Assembly: GCA_000469685.2 (NCBI GenBank)
Contig: LS997565.1
Coordinates: forward strand, 24,608,272 to 24,672,271
Origin: Haemonchus contortus
Taxonomy: Eukaryota > Nematoda > Chromadorea > Rhabditida > Trichostrongylidae
Length of the DNA stretch: 64,000 nt
Direction: 5' to 3'
Part shown: positions 1 to 13,800 of the stretch, piece after piece
How positions within the stretch are numbered: the stretch's first letter is position 1
How the letters are laid out: each line of letters starts with the position of its first letter
The notes under the pieces: model-generated
The model's input: only the letters and a program-made list of their open reading frames with translations
Databases searched by the model: none
What the model was told of the DNA's origin: nothing
Translations under genes and position numbers: made by a program

Positions 1-3000
1 CAGTGTTTTGAACGAAGAAAATGAATAAAGTCTCCCGATGTTGGCCATTCGGGTTCAGGCAAATGCACTGCATTAATGTTCCATTCAGAATTATAATGGC
101 CTTTTGAATGCTCATGTGGCTATTAATGTCTTGCGGTGGCCAACTAATGTACAAGGCAATATTTTCATTTTCCCAGATGGGTCTGTTTGCTATAGACCGA
201 CCTCGATGGCTGAGTTGGCTAGGCGTGCATCGCTCTTCAGCCTATAGCTGTGATTGTGAACCACTTATCACTTCGTTGCACATGCTGGGAGCAGAAGGCC
301 GTATGTGGGGCCATAATGCAGGGAATTTCTCAACTTCACTATTTTAGCTTAGCTTTGAAAATCGGCTCCGAACCCCGACTTTTTTATAACGACTGTTATG
401 AGGAGTACATGGACTCAGAGATGAAGTTCTCAGAAAATTCTACAGAAGCAGTATTGAAAACTACTTACGCCCATATTCGTTCCCCTATCCTTGATCTCGA
501 AAAGAAAATTCCTCAGAAAAAACTGTATGCGCGTGAAACCTTACAATAAAGAAATTCAATGGTCGGCAGTGGACCACGTTTTATCCTTGGCCAGGTTTGC
601 CTTCAACGAAAAAAGAAAGTAGATCTGAAATGGTTCTCAGAAAAAAGGAGAATGACAAAAGAGTAATTTTTTTATACCATGCGGTACCTAGCCGCACTGG
701 TCCAACCTCCGGCTGTGTAATTAAAAATCAAATATTGGTACCACGGAATCAAATGGTCTTAAATTGTGTTGTAAAAAAGTAAACAAAGTCAATCCTCCAG
801 GAGAATTGCGTTCAGACGTTAACCGTAGAACACACCTACGGCAACAGTGATGTGTCCTCTGAACGTTACCCTTTAGGGATGAGGTTTTGTGGGAAAACTG
901 TCATTTGCAAGAGGACACTTGTAGATTGAAAAGTGAAGAAGGACTGTATGGAAACGAGATTCTGGGAATCCCTACAAGCGCAACATAGCATTTATATTCT
1001 CGTTCACTTATGAACCGCAACATGTGATCATGTTATAGTTCAAGTAATATCTTTGGCCATTAGGATTTCACGCCTTCAAAATGTCAGTCTTTCTTGGCAC
1101 TCAATTGGCCCAGATGAAGGTGATTGAGTGGCCTTCGAGGATTAAAAAGGATTAACACATATCGGTGGCAGAACGGCCAGAAAAGTATTGGAAAACTCAT
1201 TATTCAGCCCTGCCGATTATCCTGAAAACAGCTGATCATTCAACAGGCAACACCAACCTCCAGAAACAACCACTTGACTTGTCACCTGCCGGAGGTGAGC
1301 AATATCTAATCTACTGGCGCAATGGATATTGTGCAGATTAAAAGACAGAAGATAAGCTTTCTTTACATTGATGGATCTCAGTAAAGGATGGTGGAACAAA
1401 ACTTTCTTCAAAGGTGCTACATAGACTTTCGTGAATCTTGGAATAACGGAGTTCCTCAAGATAAATTGCTCCTATAACTTCTCCGACAATTCAACTGTTA
1501 TTGATGAGAGTCCATCAAAGATTGCGTGGGATTCCAGTGGACCAGCATTCTCATTATCGAGTTTTTTATAAATTTTCCGAAAAATTCTCACGATTACTGG
1601 AATCTGCACTACTCATGAGAAGTCAGAGAAAAGTTGAGCAAGATCTAGTTGTTAGTCCGGCACAATCTTAGTGGTGCTACCCAAAAATATGCAAAATCCT
1701 CATTGTGCGAAAAGAAACCCAATCATGGATAGATCTAATAGCTGGTACTAACCAAGTTTCGTTTTCGGGAGCACTCTCTTTTGATCCCATTGTGCCGCTC
1801 AGCTAAACTTTAAAATCTAATAGTAGAGTTCACCATCGAGGAGCAGCGTCCCCAATCAATCAACCAGAAGAAAATTTACGGGAATCAAAGCATAAACAAA
1901 AGATGTAAGTGTAAATTACCAGCATCATGAAGTTGTCTCTGTCCGAACAGAAAACTGCTGCGAGGATGCCTGGATTCCACTGAAAAAAGTCGCAGAAGGT
2001 ATTTGCATTCACATAAAGGGAGCCTTATCCTAAATCATATTAGTTTTAAATGGTTCGGTGGTAAGAGAAATTGCGTATCAAAAGTAGATGCTATGAAACC
2101 AGAGAATGTACAGGGCACCTGGCTTTCTATAGAAATTGCGAGGGGTTTGCCATGGCTGCTGCAAGGAGGATATAGATCACGGAACTGGACACCCCTCGTA
2201 CGAGAGCAACAACCGAGAGCGAGGGATATTGTTCTTCCGGTAGCTTAGCCCTGGTGTCCCAACACACCATATGTAGTAGTGAAGCTCGTAAGGAACCACG
2301 ATGACGCCCTCCTAAGGGAGCCGGGCTAGATTGACTACGGATGGAAAATGCTTCGAAAATCTTTTGAACAAAGAATCCATCGCAAGACCTGGCTTGGCCG
2401 ACGTACACACACAAAAGGGTAGCCTTACTTCACGACGGCTTTGCTGAGGGTGTGCCATTCACGCCGAAGCGTTATTACGACGACGAATAGTATGCTCATG
2501 TGAGAGACACCCAGACGATTACAGACTCATGATCTCGTACAACCACCTTCATACTACTTTTCTCGAGGTATGAATTTCTTCAAGCAGATTTTAGCGCTTG
2601 TTTTGCCATTTTTGCGCTATTCTGCACCATGTCTCCCACTATTTCATTGCAGCTACATAAATACCTCAGAATGATGGGTAATTGCGCTTCGAAAGTCTAA
2701 AACGGATATAGCCTTCACAGTTAAACGGGTGATGAAGAAGTATCGAGAAACCTGCAGGTCCAGATAGCCAATCTTACAGTCTATGATAATATGCATATTC
2801 GCCACTGCCTGTCAAAAGCAATAGGTGTTACAACTATAGCTCACCAATAATCAGTTCTGAGCCAGATCCTTTCCCTATTGCCATTACAAATGGACTCGCC
2901 GCGAGGTCACCGGTTGATGATATCTCTTTTCCGGAGGAAAACCATAGGACATCTGCAGAAACGGCAAGAGCCTTAGCGGAGAATGGGCACTGACTAGATC

Positions 3001-5256
3001 ATGTCCTCCGCGAGTGCGCTGAGAGGGTTCATCGAGAGAATACGAGGTTTTCTCAACATAGAGAGTAAGCTAGTTGCTGGTGACAGTTGGAAGCAAGAGA
3101 TGGAACAGAGAGAGGTCTGTGATACCCTTTCCGACAAACTGTGCTCCAAGAGACTGAAAGGAAAGCTATGTAGGAAGAGTAGTGGTAAGCTACGCGCATC
3201 ATAGAGCAACCAAAGTGTCCCGCAGGCAGCCATCATAAAAAGAACTTCCTTCTACAGGAATAAAAATGTTGAGATAGGCTTGAAGTAACTCGATGGGTCA
3301 GAAAGTAAGATGCCAGGGCGGTCACGCACATAGCCTCTGTTCAGCTGAAGATGAGGGAGCATGGATGATGCTTTAGGCACGTACTGGAAAGGCACGAAAT
3401 CACCAGTAATAGAAGTACTCCAGTTTGGAGCAAGAATACGCCCACATGAAACTCTATTGAAGAGATGGAACCTGGCCAAGGAAAATTTCTCAGGTACTTA
3501 GGTAGAGGAAAGTTGCAACCACTAACAAGCGGATCCGGTACTCGTGCGGTACTACCGCTGTGAAGAAAGAAATACACTTTCAAAAAGTACTCGAGAGCAT
3601 ATATGAAGGCTGAATGAGTTTTAAGTGACGTGCCAAGTGTTCAATTTTGTTCAACAAGTTATACGATTGGGCTCGTCCTTTTTTGAAAAGCTCAGTGGAT
3701 AATTTGTTTTTTGTTCATTTTGCTTATTAATGAGAAAGTCTATTTAATTGCACTGTTCCTGGACTTTCTAGTTCATTTCATTGCATTTACCTACTTAATG
3801 CAACATTTATGTTAAGTGGGGCATCAGCCCTTGGTTGCCCTTTATTAATATTGTTAGTATGGGCGAATGAATCTTACTAAACCCTTCTTGTTTTAAGCTT
3901 TCAGCATATAAAAGCTTTATATGCTAAAAGCTCCTTTATGAACTTCCCGCATTGCTGGATACCTCACAAGGTTGACTAGTCATGATCAAAACTTCGGCGT
4001 CGGACGGGACTAGATCACGTACTTTTCACCATTTAACAGTTTGTGAAACAACGGAGATCGTTATTCCCATGTCTAACCTCCATATGGTCAGGCCAAAATG
4101 TCGTTGCATAAGAAAATTCAAGTGTTAGCCCTGACCGAGGCGACACGGCAAAAACTTCATCCCAGTAAAAATATAAAAACTTGGCAAAAGTGTTATACTT
4201 CACGATGCCGCTTGGCTGCTATGAAATTGAGGAGAAAAAACTACTCCTCCACAAGACGGAGGTTCGCCCTGAAATTTGGTATGAAACAAGCGCAGCACAC
4301 TCCCTAAATTACTTCTTCGAAAGTGTGCATATTCATATTACTCATAACAGCGAATCGAAAAAGGAAGCTGTGGTTGAGATACACTCGAGCCCAATGGCAG
4401 TGAAAGGTTAAGCGCTCTGACGAAAATTACCGGTCTCGACGATGCTTCACAGATAGTCGTAGCAATCACTGGCGATGAAGATGGCTTTGAAGGAACACTT
4501 TTATAACATACAACATTATTCGCATAATTATGTATTCGTGCTCAAGATAGGGCTGAAGAGTTGAATGTAGGTTGGCGAGCGAAATACAATGAACCCCTTC
4601 GATCACCGAGAGAGTTCGGATATGAACACTCAACTCCCCAATTATTCTTTTCATAGGGAGATTTTGTCAAACAGAAGTATGAAAGGCTTCCAACACTCTA
4701 CTGTTAGCCGACAGTTCACATTTGAACACAAAAAGTATCGCTAGGAATTTGGTAACCCGACGCATCACGGATCGAGCCACGCACGTGGATTTAGCGAATG
4801 ATGACTCGAAGGAGAGACAGACGAAGTGGGTGTGTCACCCATAGTGCTTAATAATCGGATTTATTTCGCTGAACCCGCTGTTACGTTTAATTCACCTGAC
4901 ATAAGCCGACAACGGCATAATCACTTTCCCCTTGTTGATAGAAACGAAAACGCTAGGCGAATTAGTTATGTTAAGCTCTAATGTTCAAGACTCCATGATG
5001 ACACTTCGAACCACTCTTTTCTGGAAGCATCCCGAGCAAGGAGTCACTGGATAGTTTGATTAAGCATATAGAATTGATTGAGATGGATCCAAGACACAAT
5101 GTCCCCTCAGGTGGACTGATTGAAGGGTTAACAAAAACGGGCGGTGGAACTTCTCACCCAATTCCAACAACCAGCGGCAGTGATTCCGCGGCGTCTGCCG
5201 TATCTTTCCACTGAGCATTCAACTGCTTCATAGCAGATAGAGTGGGTGGGTGGGGG

Positions 5257-5287
<31 letters not shown>

Positions 5288-6199
5288 ATACCACACCCAA
5301 CGAAAACAGATAGTTGGCCTACCAAGTGGTAGCACTGAAAGGCGTACCTACTGGTAAACCTAACGAAGACCGGCAAATCAAAAAATCCCTCTCAGCTTTG
5401 TGTTGGTTGATAAATCCGAAGCCTAAACATCGAGTTACCAGAAATGCTGATCTGCAGGCTATTACTGCATGCAGGTCTACTGAGCTATGCTCTTGAAAGT
5501 AGCTCCAACAAAGGCAGATTTGGAATAGAAGTTCTGATGGATTTGCTTTTCTTACGAGTTCTATTGTCAGATCCGTCCAGGTTTTTGGCGAAAATGGAGG
5601 AGGCATCTGACATCGACTACACATTATTCACGTTGAAGGGCTAATCTGTCAACGCTCGGCAACACCGTTTTGAGATGAGTACTAACATCCGACTTTTACT
5701 GAAATAGTAGTGCTTGTGTACCTGAACCATGACTTATGTTGGCCAGCTGATGTGCGAGTTAGTAATTTTAGCCTCCTATATGAGCAATATGAGTCTTGTA
5801 GCAACTAACTCACTCCGCACGGATGGAAGGCTGAGTGAAGCACCAACAGGAGATCCAACCCTGGATCATCCTGGATGCGTGAGTGCGCATCACTTGCCAT
5901 TACACCACCTGTGATCTCATTACTTTTATTAATTCTGATATTCCTCTGATTTGAGAGGTTACAGTAAAAAAATCCTGGTTTGTCACTGCCCAACATTTTC
6001 ACGTAGTCACCTTTTCAAGTCGTCTCGAAATTATTACATTTCGAGACCGGAATTCTACCCTACAAAGCACTAAAAGTGCACCCCAGCATTACAACTATTA
6101 GGTTGAAGCATAATTATTGCGGATTTTTTCCAGCAAGTTTTACTTAAGGAAGATATAGAAACACTAAGCAAAGACATATTCAAATTATTACTCCGAAAC
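1..6199. other. Gene-poor stretch, no supported gene
   Basis: Open frames here are short (under about 115 codons), overlap on both strands, and show no motif or splice structure I recognise. A ten-base inverted repeat around a 3-base centre lies at 3903-3925, and the poly(G) run at 5252-5278 is listed separately. An exon of an unfamiliar gene could be hidden here, but nothing in the sequence supports one. Confidence 0.5.
5252..5278. repeat. Poly(G) homopolymer, 27 bases
   Basis: An uninterrupted run of 27 G, preceded by GTGGGTGGGT and followed by AGAGAGAAG. It could form a G-quadruplex or be a slippage-prone simple repeat, and its exact length is unreliable in most sequencing data. A proline-rich open frame on the opposite strand is only this run read as CCC codons and is not a gene. 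Confidence 0.95.
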
Positions 6200-6337
6200 T
6201 TATTCACCATCTACGCCAAGCACTGCTTCCCATTGATTAGTTAGTCGGATCCCAAAAGCGAGGAAGTTTTGATCCTCACGGGCGATCCACGCCTTGACAT
6301 CGGCCATCAAGTCATCCAAATCGACGTAACTTCTATT
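6200..6337 (-). pseudogene. Mariner transposase C-terminal remnant
   Basis: Minus-strand translation gives about 45 residues ending in a stop. It contains DLDDLMADVKAWIA, then DQNFLAFGI, then QWEAVLGVDGE. This is the usual end of mariner transposases: an acidic helix after the catalytic core, a W(E/Q)xV(I/V) segment and a final DG(E/A)Y. The upstream DDE core is not readable in any frame, so this is a truncated tail. Family assignment is by pattern recognition. No terminal inverted repeat was identified. Confidence 0.6.
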
Positions 6338-9300
6338 CTTTAGCCATTTTTCCGATTAGCGGTTGACGAGATATTCCATAGCAGTTTCTGCTGGTGAATA
6401 TGGCAGATTTAGGGGCAGATCCCATTTCTTGGTTGGCTTTGGCTGATTGTTCGATCGCCGAAAAGTTACTGAGATCGCGGAATGACTGTGCCACCTCCCA
6501 ATCTTTCTCGAAGTAGTTAGGCCTAATTTCGAGGATATGCGGATGGTTTTTTGAGTATATTCTTGTAGAGGAAATCAAGTAGATCATTTTCAGGAAGAAC
6601 CCGAACTCAATATTCAAATTCTATCGAGAGAAAAAAAAAGCCGCGAAAAAATCCAGAATAATTATGCATCAACCTAATAGTATTTAAAATCAACAGGTAT
6701 CCTCACAGCGTAGAAACCATACTCACCAGGGTTACACTGATGTCGTGAAAGATCTGCTGCAGCAAAACTGCGAGAATAAGCTAATGGGAATACTAGATAT
6801 CTTCCTCACCTTATGCTTACAAAGAAGAGGATCACTTAGCGATGCTACTATCCACAGCTCGTCTGGAACAGAAAGAGACCTTTATGGTTAGTCATAAACG
6901 GCCACCTAGCAAGTTTTCTGCTGATCACTTTAAAACTGAAAGCGACTTAAAATTTTTCTGAGGCAACTGTTGGCCTCCTCAGCCGAAAATTGTGCAATTT
7001 ATTTCGAACTTGTGCCGTTACGTCATTCGATTTCGACCAAGAGCCTCGCAAGTCTGCAGTGCCGCATACCAAAGAGAAGTTTTGAAATGAGTAGCAAGAG
7101 CTCTCCTGTCTCCAAGGCGTGAGTTTATTCAAAAGTCCGACATTCTCACTTATAGCTTATACTTACACTGGAGCACACCTGGAACTAGTTGCTTTTTGAC
7201 GTTGTTGTTGTTCACTGCAGGATCCCTGTTTCAGAAGGGCTCCGCTGTAAGGCAGTGCGATACTATTGTAGATAGAAGGGAGACGTGGCAGCCACTGGCT
7301 TGCCAGTACTGCTCGCGCAATAGTATGCTCCAATCCATGGCACTGTAATATCGTAAAGCCGTTCATATCACCGATACGGCAAACTTGGATCATAACCGTG
7401 AGTCCCATCCCGGCATGTGGTCGTCCTGGAATCGCAATTGCAACGGAATGTTCACTGGTTGCGGATGAGCTGGTGTGGCTTGGTATTCCGATCAACATAC
7501 TTTGCCACTTCCTTCTTCAGTGCAACTCGATTTGTTTCAGTTGGATATTTTCCTGACTGCAGAAGACAGTAAGGCATTAAAAAAGGAGCCTCCCACCCAA
7601 GGTTGAGAAACTAAAACCCAGATTGTTGCACTGTCAAACCGCCGACTTTCCCATCCTTCTGGAATAGGTCATTCTGATCTGAACTTGGGCGGTAGCTTAA
7701 AAACACCGAACTTCGCATCGGGGAAAGTGGACTTCCGGTAGCACAAACGCTGAATATTCGAACGCCACTGCTACACTTACATTCCCATTACCAACCCCGA
7801 AACGAAGCCTGAGATCTCATAACATTTGTGTGCCCACGTTGGCAAGCGCCCGTGACTGGTAAGGGTGTGGTCAAAGGTACCACTGCGGAGAGGAAGTGCC
7901 ACAAGCCGTCCACGGGACCAGAACTACAACTACTAAACTCTCGCTCCACGACGACATAAATGGACCCATCACAGCTGATCAGATGCGACTTCTAGTGAGT
8001 TATTTTAAAAATTGGAAGACCTCGAAAATCTGAACTCCATCACACAGAGTTTTTAATTACTTGGAAGGTAGCCAACCTTTGAGTAAAGAATAGCAAAGTT
8101 CTGTAGGACAAAAATATCAACGAACATCGAATTTGGCGACTGAACCGCTGCCATTATGATGAGGTTTTCGTATTAGTTGAGGATTTATGTTCTACTAATT
8201 TACCCAATTCTTCGAATCCTAATTCACCGCATATTCACCAAGCCATACTGCAGCCCTTCGCCACTTGCCCCCTTGTTGCCCACTCCTCTCCCTCGTTTTT
8301 TCCCCTTCGAGATATTGTTCAATAACCTGTTCAAAAACCCCTATCAAGACGTATATTCACGTACACTTCATCACATTTTGCTCTTTTTCACACTTTCATG
8401 GAAGTCAAATGAATGGATTGATTTTGTCGAGTTCATAAAACATCGTGTAAAGTTACAGGTGACACTGCCCTTCCGACGGAGAGACTCAGACCATATCTAA
8501 GAGAATGCGAAACCAAGAAATGCAAATGTTCCCAAGGGAGGTATTTAATCAAGCTCTGAGAAAATGTCTCTATAAAAAAATTTTAAAAAATGCAGCGAAA
8601 TAGGAAAAAAATGGAACGTCATATGAATTCTATTACAGCTATCACAAAAAAAAAACAATCTCATTCCTATCGTGTCTTAAACAGTTGCTGAGACGTTGCG
8701 TTTTTGAATCGTGCGCAAATATACAGTGAATTCAAAAATGCAGTGAAGTACAGCTTCTCGACAGTAGGGGGAAAGATTTCATAACAGGGATACGTTTGAC
8801 AATACAGTATTTCGTGAAGACGGATTTCACAACGTCATCCTCACGAGACGAATAGACCTCATATGACGATGGGATTAATGTTCAATGGTTATATGAGGAC
8901 ATCGATGTTTGCGATGTCCAGAATTGGTAGAATTTCGAGAACGTCCCGTAGGGTTGTGAACAGTAACCCCCTGGTACAGCATGAGGGTGTTCGGGTTACT
9001 GTGTGACACATTCACAAGCTTATAAAATCCGTCTTGTATGTCCACACGGGGGGCTCCTAGCCTAGGTTTCTTCCTGTCAACGGGTTGTCCCTTACCCACC
9101 CTACCAATGATCATTTTCATGGAGGAAGATAAGGAAGTGGAAAAATTTCTGTTGGATAGTGTTGTACGAAATAGAGCTCCTATTAATTATAGAAACAAGA
9201 TAACACTGCAGAACTATAATAAAATCGTACATGTGGAATTGGAATCTGAAGATCCAATGAACTATTTCACTGGCCATACTATTCGAGGCTTCCTACTATT

Positions 9301-9347
9301 CAGTGAAGCTCGAATTTGATGAAGTACAAGCTCATATGCGCGAATAC
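6338..9347. other. Unassigned stretch, one possible exon
   Basis: No recognised gene. The best candidate is a minus-strand frame of 111 codons at 7163-7498. It ends at a near-perfect donor (CAGT|GTAAGTAT, boundary near 7167), so it may be a real exon, but I do not recognise the protein. A plus-strand frame of 93 codons at 9038-9319 is also unassigned. A/T-rich sequence near 8570-8660 carries no feature. Confidence 0.35.
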
Positions 9348-9349
9348 TA

Positions 9350-10621
9350 TTGGGTTGTGTCATAAGTCCTCGGACAATGTGATAGTGATGACTTCTAGCG
9401 ATCATAACTCGGGAAAGAGGTGGACGAAATGAACGCGAGAGGCATCGTTAGATAGAGTATGGAACAGCTCTTCAAATGCATACTGGAAAACGCGCGCAAC
9501 TGTTTTATTTCCCGCAACCTGTGCCACATGATTTCAAGCAGTCGCAACTCCACATCCGCAACACCATCATATTTATTTTTTTATCGGGCCACGAACCCGC
9601 GGCAATCGATAGAGGTATGAAGGAAGTTCACAAACAGGACGTGTACAATTTACAAGTGACACTAGAAGTTCGCATCGGGCGACTATTCCGTCGAAAATGA
9701 TGACCGTCCGGGACGCTCAATGAAGTTGGATTTGAAGGTGCTGCGGAGCCAGGTGGAAGCCTATCCGTATCAAACTACTCTGAACTGGGCAGCCACCCTT
9801 GGGAGTCAGTCCACAGTTCTTCGTGAATTGAAGTCAATCGACAAGGTGCGAAAGCTCGGTCCTTAGATGCCTCATGCTCTCATGCTTCGAAGCATTATGA
9901 CATAGACCGCCGCGACAACGTTGCACTTTCTCTCCTCACGCTCAAGGGCACCACACGTGGCTCGAGTACCTAGTCACCAGGGGTGCGAAGTCGAACCTCT
10001 ACTCTAACGTTCACCGGTGTGCTGTGCTGTGGATTGACAAAGGTGCGGATGCAGAAGACTCCCCCAAACCCAACGTACACGCGAAGGAGGTTATTCACTG
10101 GTTCTGGAGGAGCGTTCAGTGTGTTGAATAATGGGAGATGCTAGACGAAGGATGCGCCGTGACCGCACACGTCTCTCTCCGTTTCGCAACTGAGGAATTT
10201 GAAGGCGAATCCCGAAACTACACGTCCACAGCAGCACAAAGTTTACTTCCAGCACGACAACGCTCGCCTTCACATTGCAAGAACGACCAAAACTGAAGTG
10301 ACGAATTTCGGTAGGACAAATTTACCACACCAACCATGTTCCTCAGATCGGGATCCCTCGGACTACCACTTTTTTCCCCATCTTCAACGTCATCTGGATG
10401 ATCAGGAGTTTCAAACCCGCGACGACATCAAAATGGCACTGGAGCAGTTCTCCAAGGGCCAGCTCCCAGCGTTTCTAAAGCAAGGGCATTTACGATCTGC
10501 CCAAGCATTGGCAGAAGACCATCGATGCGAATGGGGCATATTTCAAATAATTCGCTATTGTCGTTTAAAAATTGTAAGATCAATATTATCATTGCCAATT
10601 TGTCCCGATGACTCAACCTAA
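9350..10621 (+). pseudogene. Full-length mariner element, dead transposase
   Basis: The ends are related inverted repeats: TTGGGTTGTGTCATAAGTCC at 9350 and the complement of TTAGGTTGAGTCATCGGGAC at the right end. Each is flanked by a TA dinucleotide (9348-9349 and 10622-10623), as expected for mariner insertion. The 1.27-kb length is normal for mariner. The interior reads as a mariner transposase across several frames. It includes an N-terminal DDRPGRSMKLDLKVLRSQVE segment (about 9700), the second catalytic Asp in QHDNARLHIA (about 10255), the third in DPSDYHFFP (about 10355) and a C-terminal DANGAYFK (about 10535). The first catalytic Asp is lost: the usual TGDEKW reads as TRGAKS. Stops and frameshifts make it inactive. 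It is similar in type to hookworm mariners such as bandit. Confidence 0.9.
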
Positions 10622-10807
10622 TACTTACACAATATTTACGGGGGTCGCCGTAAGCATTAGAATAGAAGGCACCTCTAGCAAATGCATATACTGTGCTAAA
10701 GAAACATTAGGTACGCGGCAGGTATCAGCAGCAGCTACCTTTTCGCGTCCGGATCTATTACTCGGACTTGAGTCCCTCGACTCCTTCGAAAGGTTACAGC
10801 AACAGTA

Positions 10808-10887
10808 GCTGCTTTCATAGTCCACGATTTGGCAAGCGGCCGATCTCGCGACCGGTCGCGGGCCAAATCGTGGACTATGAAAGCAGC
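10808..10887. repeat. Perfect 26-bp inverted repeat around a nested palindrome
   Basis: GCTGCTTTCATAGTCCACGA... at 10808-10833 is repeated exactly in reverse complement at 10862-10887. The 28-base spacer holds a second perfect palindrome, CGCGACCGGTCGCG, at 10847-10860. The whole could extrude as a two-step cruciform or mark the core of a foldback element. No target duplication was identified, and no protein uses it. Confidence 0.9.
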
Positions 10888-13800
10888 CAGTTCCTTATTG
10901 CAGGGTTAGTCATAAAAACTATACTACCCACAGTTTTCGAGGGGCTACGGCTTTGGAGCAAGGATTTGGTAGATCCATACAGATGGGGAGATGTTAATCC
11001 TCTGAAGCTTTTTCAGGCCTGCATCCGCCCAGCACAGTCGGTCTAACCCTAGGATAACGGGGATACCATTACTGTGATCTTTTTTGCATGACTAACCGTA
11101 GCTATACCCTACTTTGCGCCCACGTGTTATATTTACTGCTTACATTGTATGGTTTTCTTAAGCATTGTCAGTTACTATGCTGATGCTCAATTACATATAT
11201 GAAATAGTTAAAGAGCGTGACATAACGCACATGTATTTCGGTTGCTCGACACTATTTATGTAAAGATATATTGTATTATGGGTTATCGAAATCCATATAT
11301 CATGTTAGTCGCTGTGCTAGTGCCGCCTATACCGACTGGCAATGAACCTTCCACTCCCACAGAAAAGCCGTGCATGTGTGTGACGCCTTTCTATAGCCTC
11401 TTCAAAAACTTCTGACCAACGAGGTGCCTCAGGTAGTTTTTTGAAAAATGCAGAGCATGCGCCTTCGCGATCGCCGCATCGGAACTCGGTCACGGACCTC
11501 GATAATCTGCGTCAAGAATGAGCAGTACTGACAATATCAGCTGAGCCGATGCGCGCGGTGTAGTTCCTATACTGCGAGCACAATAGCGATCCCTTTCAAA
11601 AAAACGGGCTGCAAAGACACAGTTCACGATAAAAATGGCTCCCGCGTTCTTCTTTTAGGAATTTCCTAATAGCCCTCAAGGGTAATAGGAAGGACACTCT
11701 CGCGCCCAAAAAACTCGACGATTAGGGTCTAGAGAGGAGCCTCCAGGACCCACACACAATCAGGCGATCGCCGAGTGATGAGGCGATGTTTTTCTCCCCA
11801 CTCTTTTTCCTGTGTTATTCTCTTTGCTGCTGCGATCCTCATTCTAACTCTCTACCTCAAGGGACTGAAAAAGTTGGCTATTTTTGCTTGTACTACGGTT
11901 TTTTCGCTAACTTATGCTCATAAATGGATGAATTTTTGCTTACCATAGTCAGCTCTTCGCACCAGAACCCACACGTACGCAATGACGCACAGTATGTAGC
12001 TCGTTCAAACGCCCCATTCCTCTTTACTTTTTTGAACTCATTCTTGAGAGGCCACCTTTTTCGCGATTTTTTGAAAGCCCTTTTCACTTTGGTAACATGC
12101 ACTTTCTATTTCCACAGCACTATTTCCCACCCTTTCCTTTCATTTTTCGTCATAATCTGGATAACCCGAAATTATCATGAACTGTGCCTTGAAATCGAGC
12201 GCTTCATCATTTCGACCTCAACTCAAAATGAGTCCGGCTCAACGCAACCGTTTGTCTGGGGTATGATGTAGTACTGATGAGAACAGTTTTGGCGATGACC
12301 TGCTACGCTGTGATCAGGAGTGGTAATCATGCTCCGAGCACTACACACTCAATGGTCTCCAAGTGCTAACTTGTCGAACACCTTCAATTGCAAGCCTTCT
12401 ATGCCACTCTACGAAGACATCCATGGTTTAATCAGCACCAGTGATATCACACATCCTTCCCTATTAATAAATCACGACTACACAAACAGGTATGTGTTGA
12501 TCAGGGGTCGAGTCCCGGATCAGCACTGCCCTGTACATCGGCTGGTCAGTCACTGGTATTGGACCACATACGCATGCCAAGCCACATCCACTCTGACATT
12601 AAATGAAATTTGAAGGCTCGTACTCGTATCAGTCAAGGGATGACTGACGCCTGGATATTTAACCCTTTATGTTGATTTGGCATAAGATTTGCGAATCGAG
12701 AGACCATAATGAGAATGAATGTTGCAGCTTATGTTGGCTGAGTCTCAAACTGCTATTGTTCAAAATTTATGCCATCTCAGCTTGATCGCTCAACTAAAAA
12801 GGTGGTAGTTGCAGAGAATGGTCAGGACATTCTATAGCCAAGAACCCAACCATCGCTCACTAACGATCGCCGACTTTAGACAGAGTCGGCAGCGAAACTT
12901 CTTCTGTGATGCACCGCCACGAATTCCCTTTTCTCAAGAGGGGAAAAGATGAAGATGCACTTCTTGAACAATACATTTGCTTCACGTTGACACACATCAT
13001 CAAGTTTGCCGACATGAAACATTCAAGAAACTTCAGCGCCTCTTTTTCAGTCACCCTCTCCTCAACAAAAGGTAACATTCCTTATCATAAATGAGCAGTC
13101 ATAGATGCAATTATTGTAGTTGGCAACCATGTGTTGATTTCGTTATCGGTAACGAAAAAAAAATAAATAAACAAGAAGAACACCACGATTATCCTTGCGA
13201 CAGAGTATAAATGCATGCAATGTACTCACCTTTATCTACAGCAGACTAGTCATGGAAGACCCGGCTTGTCGTAACCACATGCATCAGATGGTCCCTGATA
13301 AATATAAGAACGATCAGTTTTCATACAAAAACGCGCAGTATCAATCGAAAACGGAACAAATGGGCTTAAATAAGACTTTAGAAGGTGATCAAACAGAACA
13401 AAACAGACGGCGATAGAGAGAGTGGTGTATACCACTGTTGTAATGGTTCCATGCAACCTGGGGCCGGTATGCTCCCCCGAACAGGGGAGGGTTCCCTTCC
13501 CGGTAAGGTATGCTCTCGGGGAGAGCAAAGAGATAGATGCTCTCGGGAAGAGCAGAGAGAGAGAGACCAGAATCGGGGCGTCCCAGCCTCGAACAGGAGA
13601 GCCATACTTACGGCCCCTGGACGGTTATCCCCTCATCAATAGCACAATGAGGAGAGTTAAGCGTGTGTGACCGAATTCATGGAAGGGTGAACATTTTAAA
13701 ATCGCTGGAAAGGAGTCAAGGGAAGTTTTGAGGCATAACGACCTTCTCCAGTGGGTCGCAAAAAGGTCATGCTACATGATGTTATCATCTTCTATTCAAA

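Noticed and set aside
5128..5376. Minus frame with a long proline run
   Set aside because: The prolines are only the poly(G) tract read on the other strand; no other coding support.
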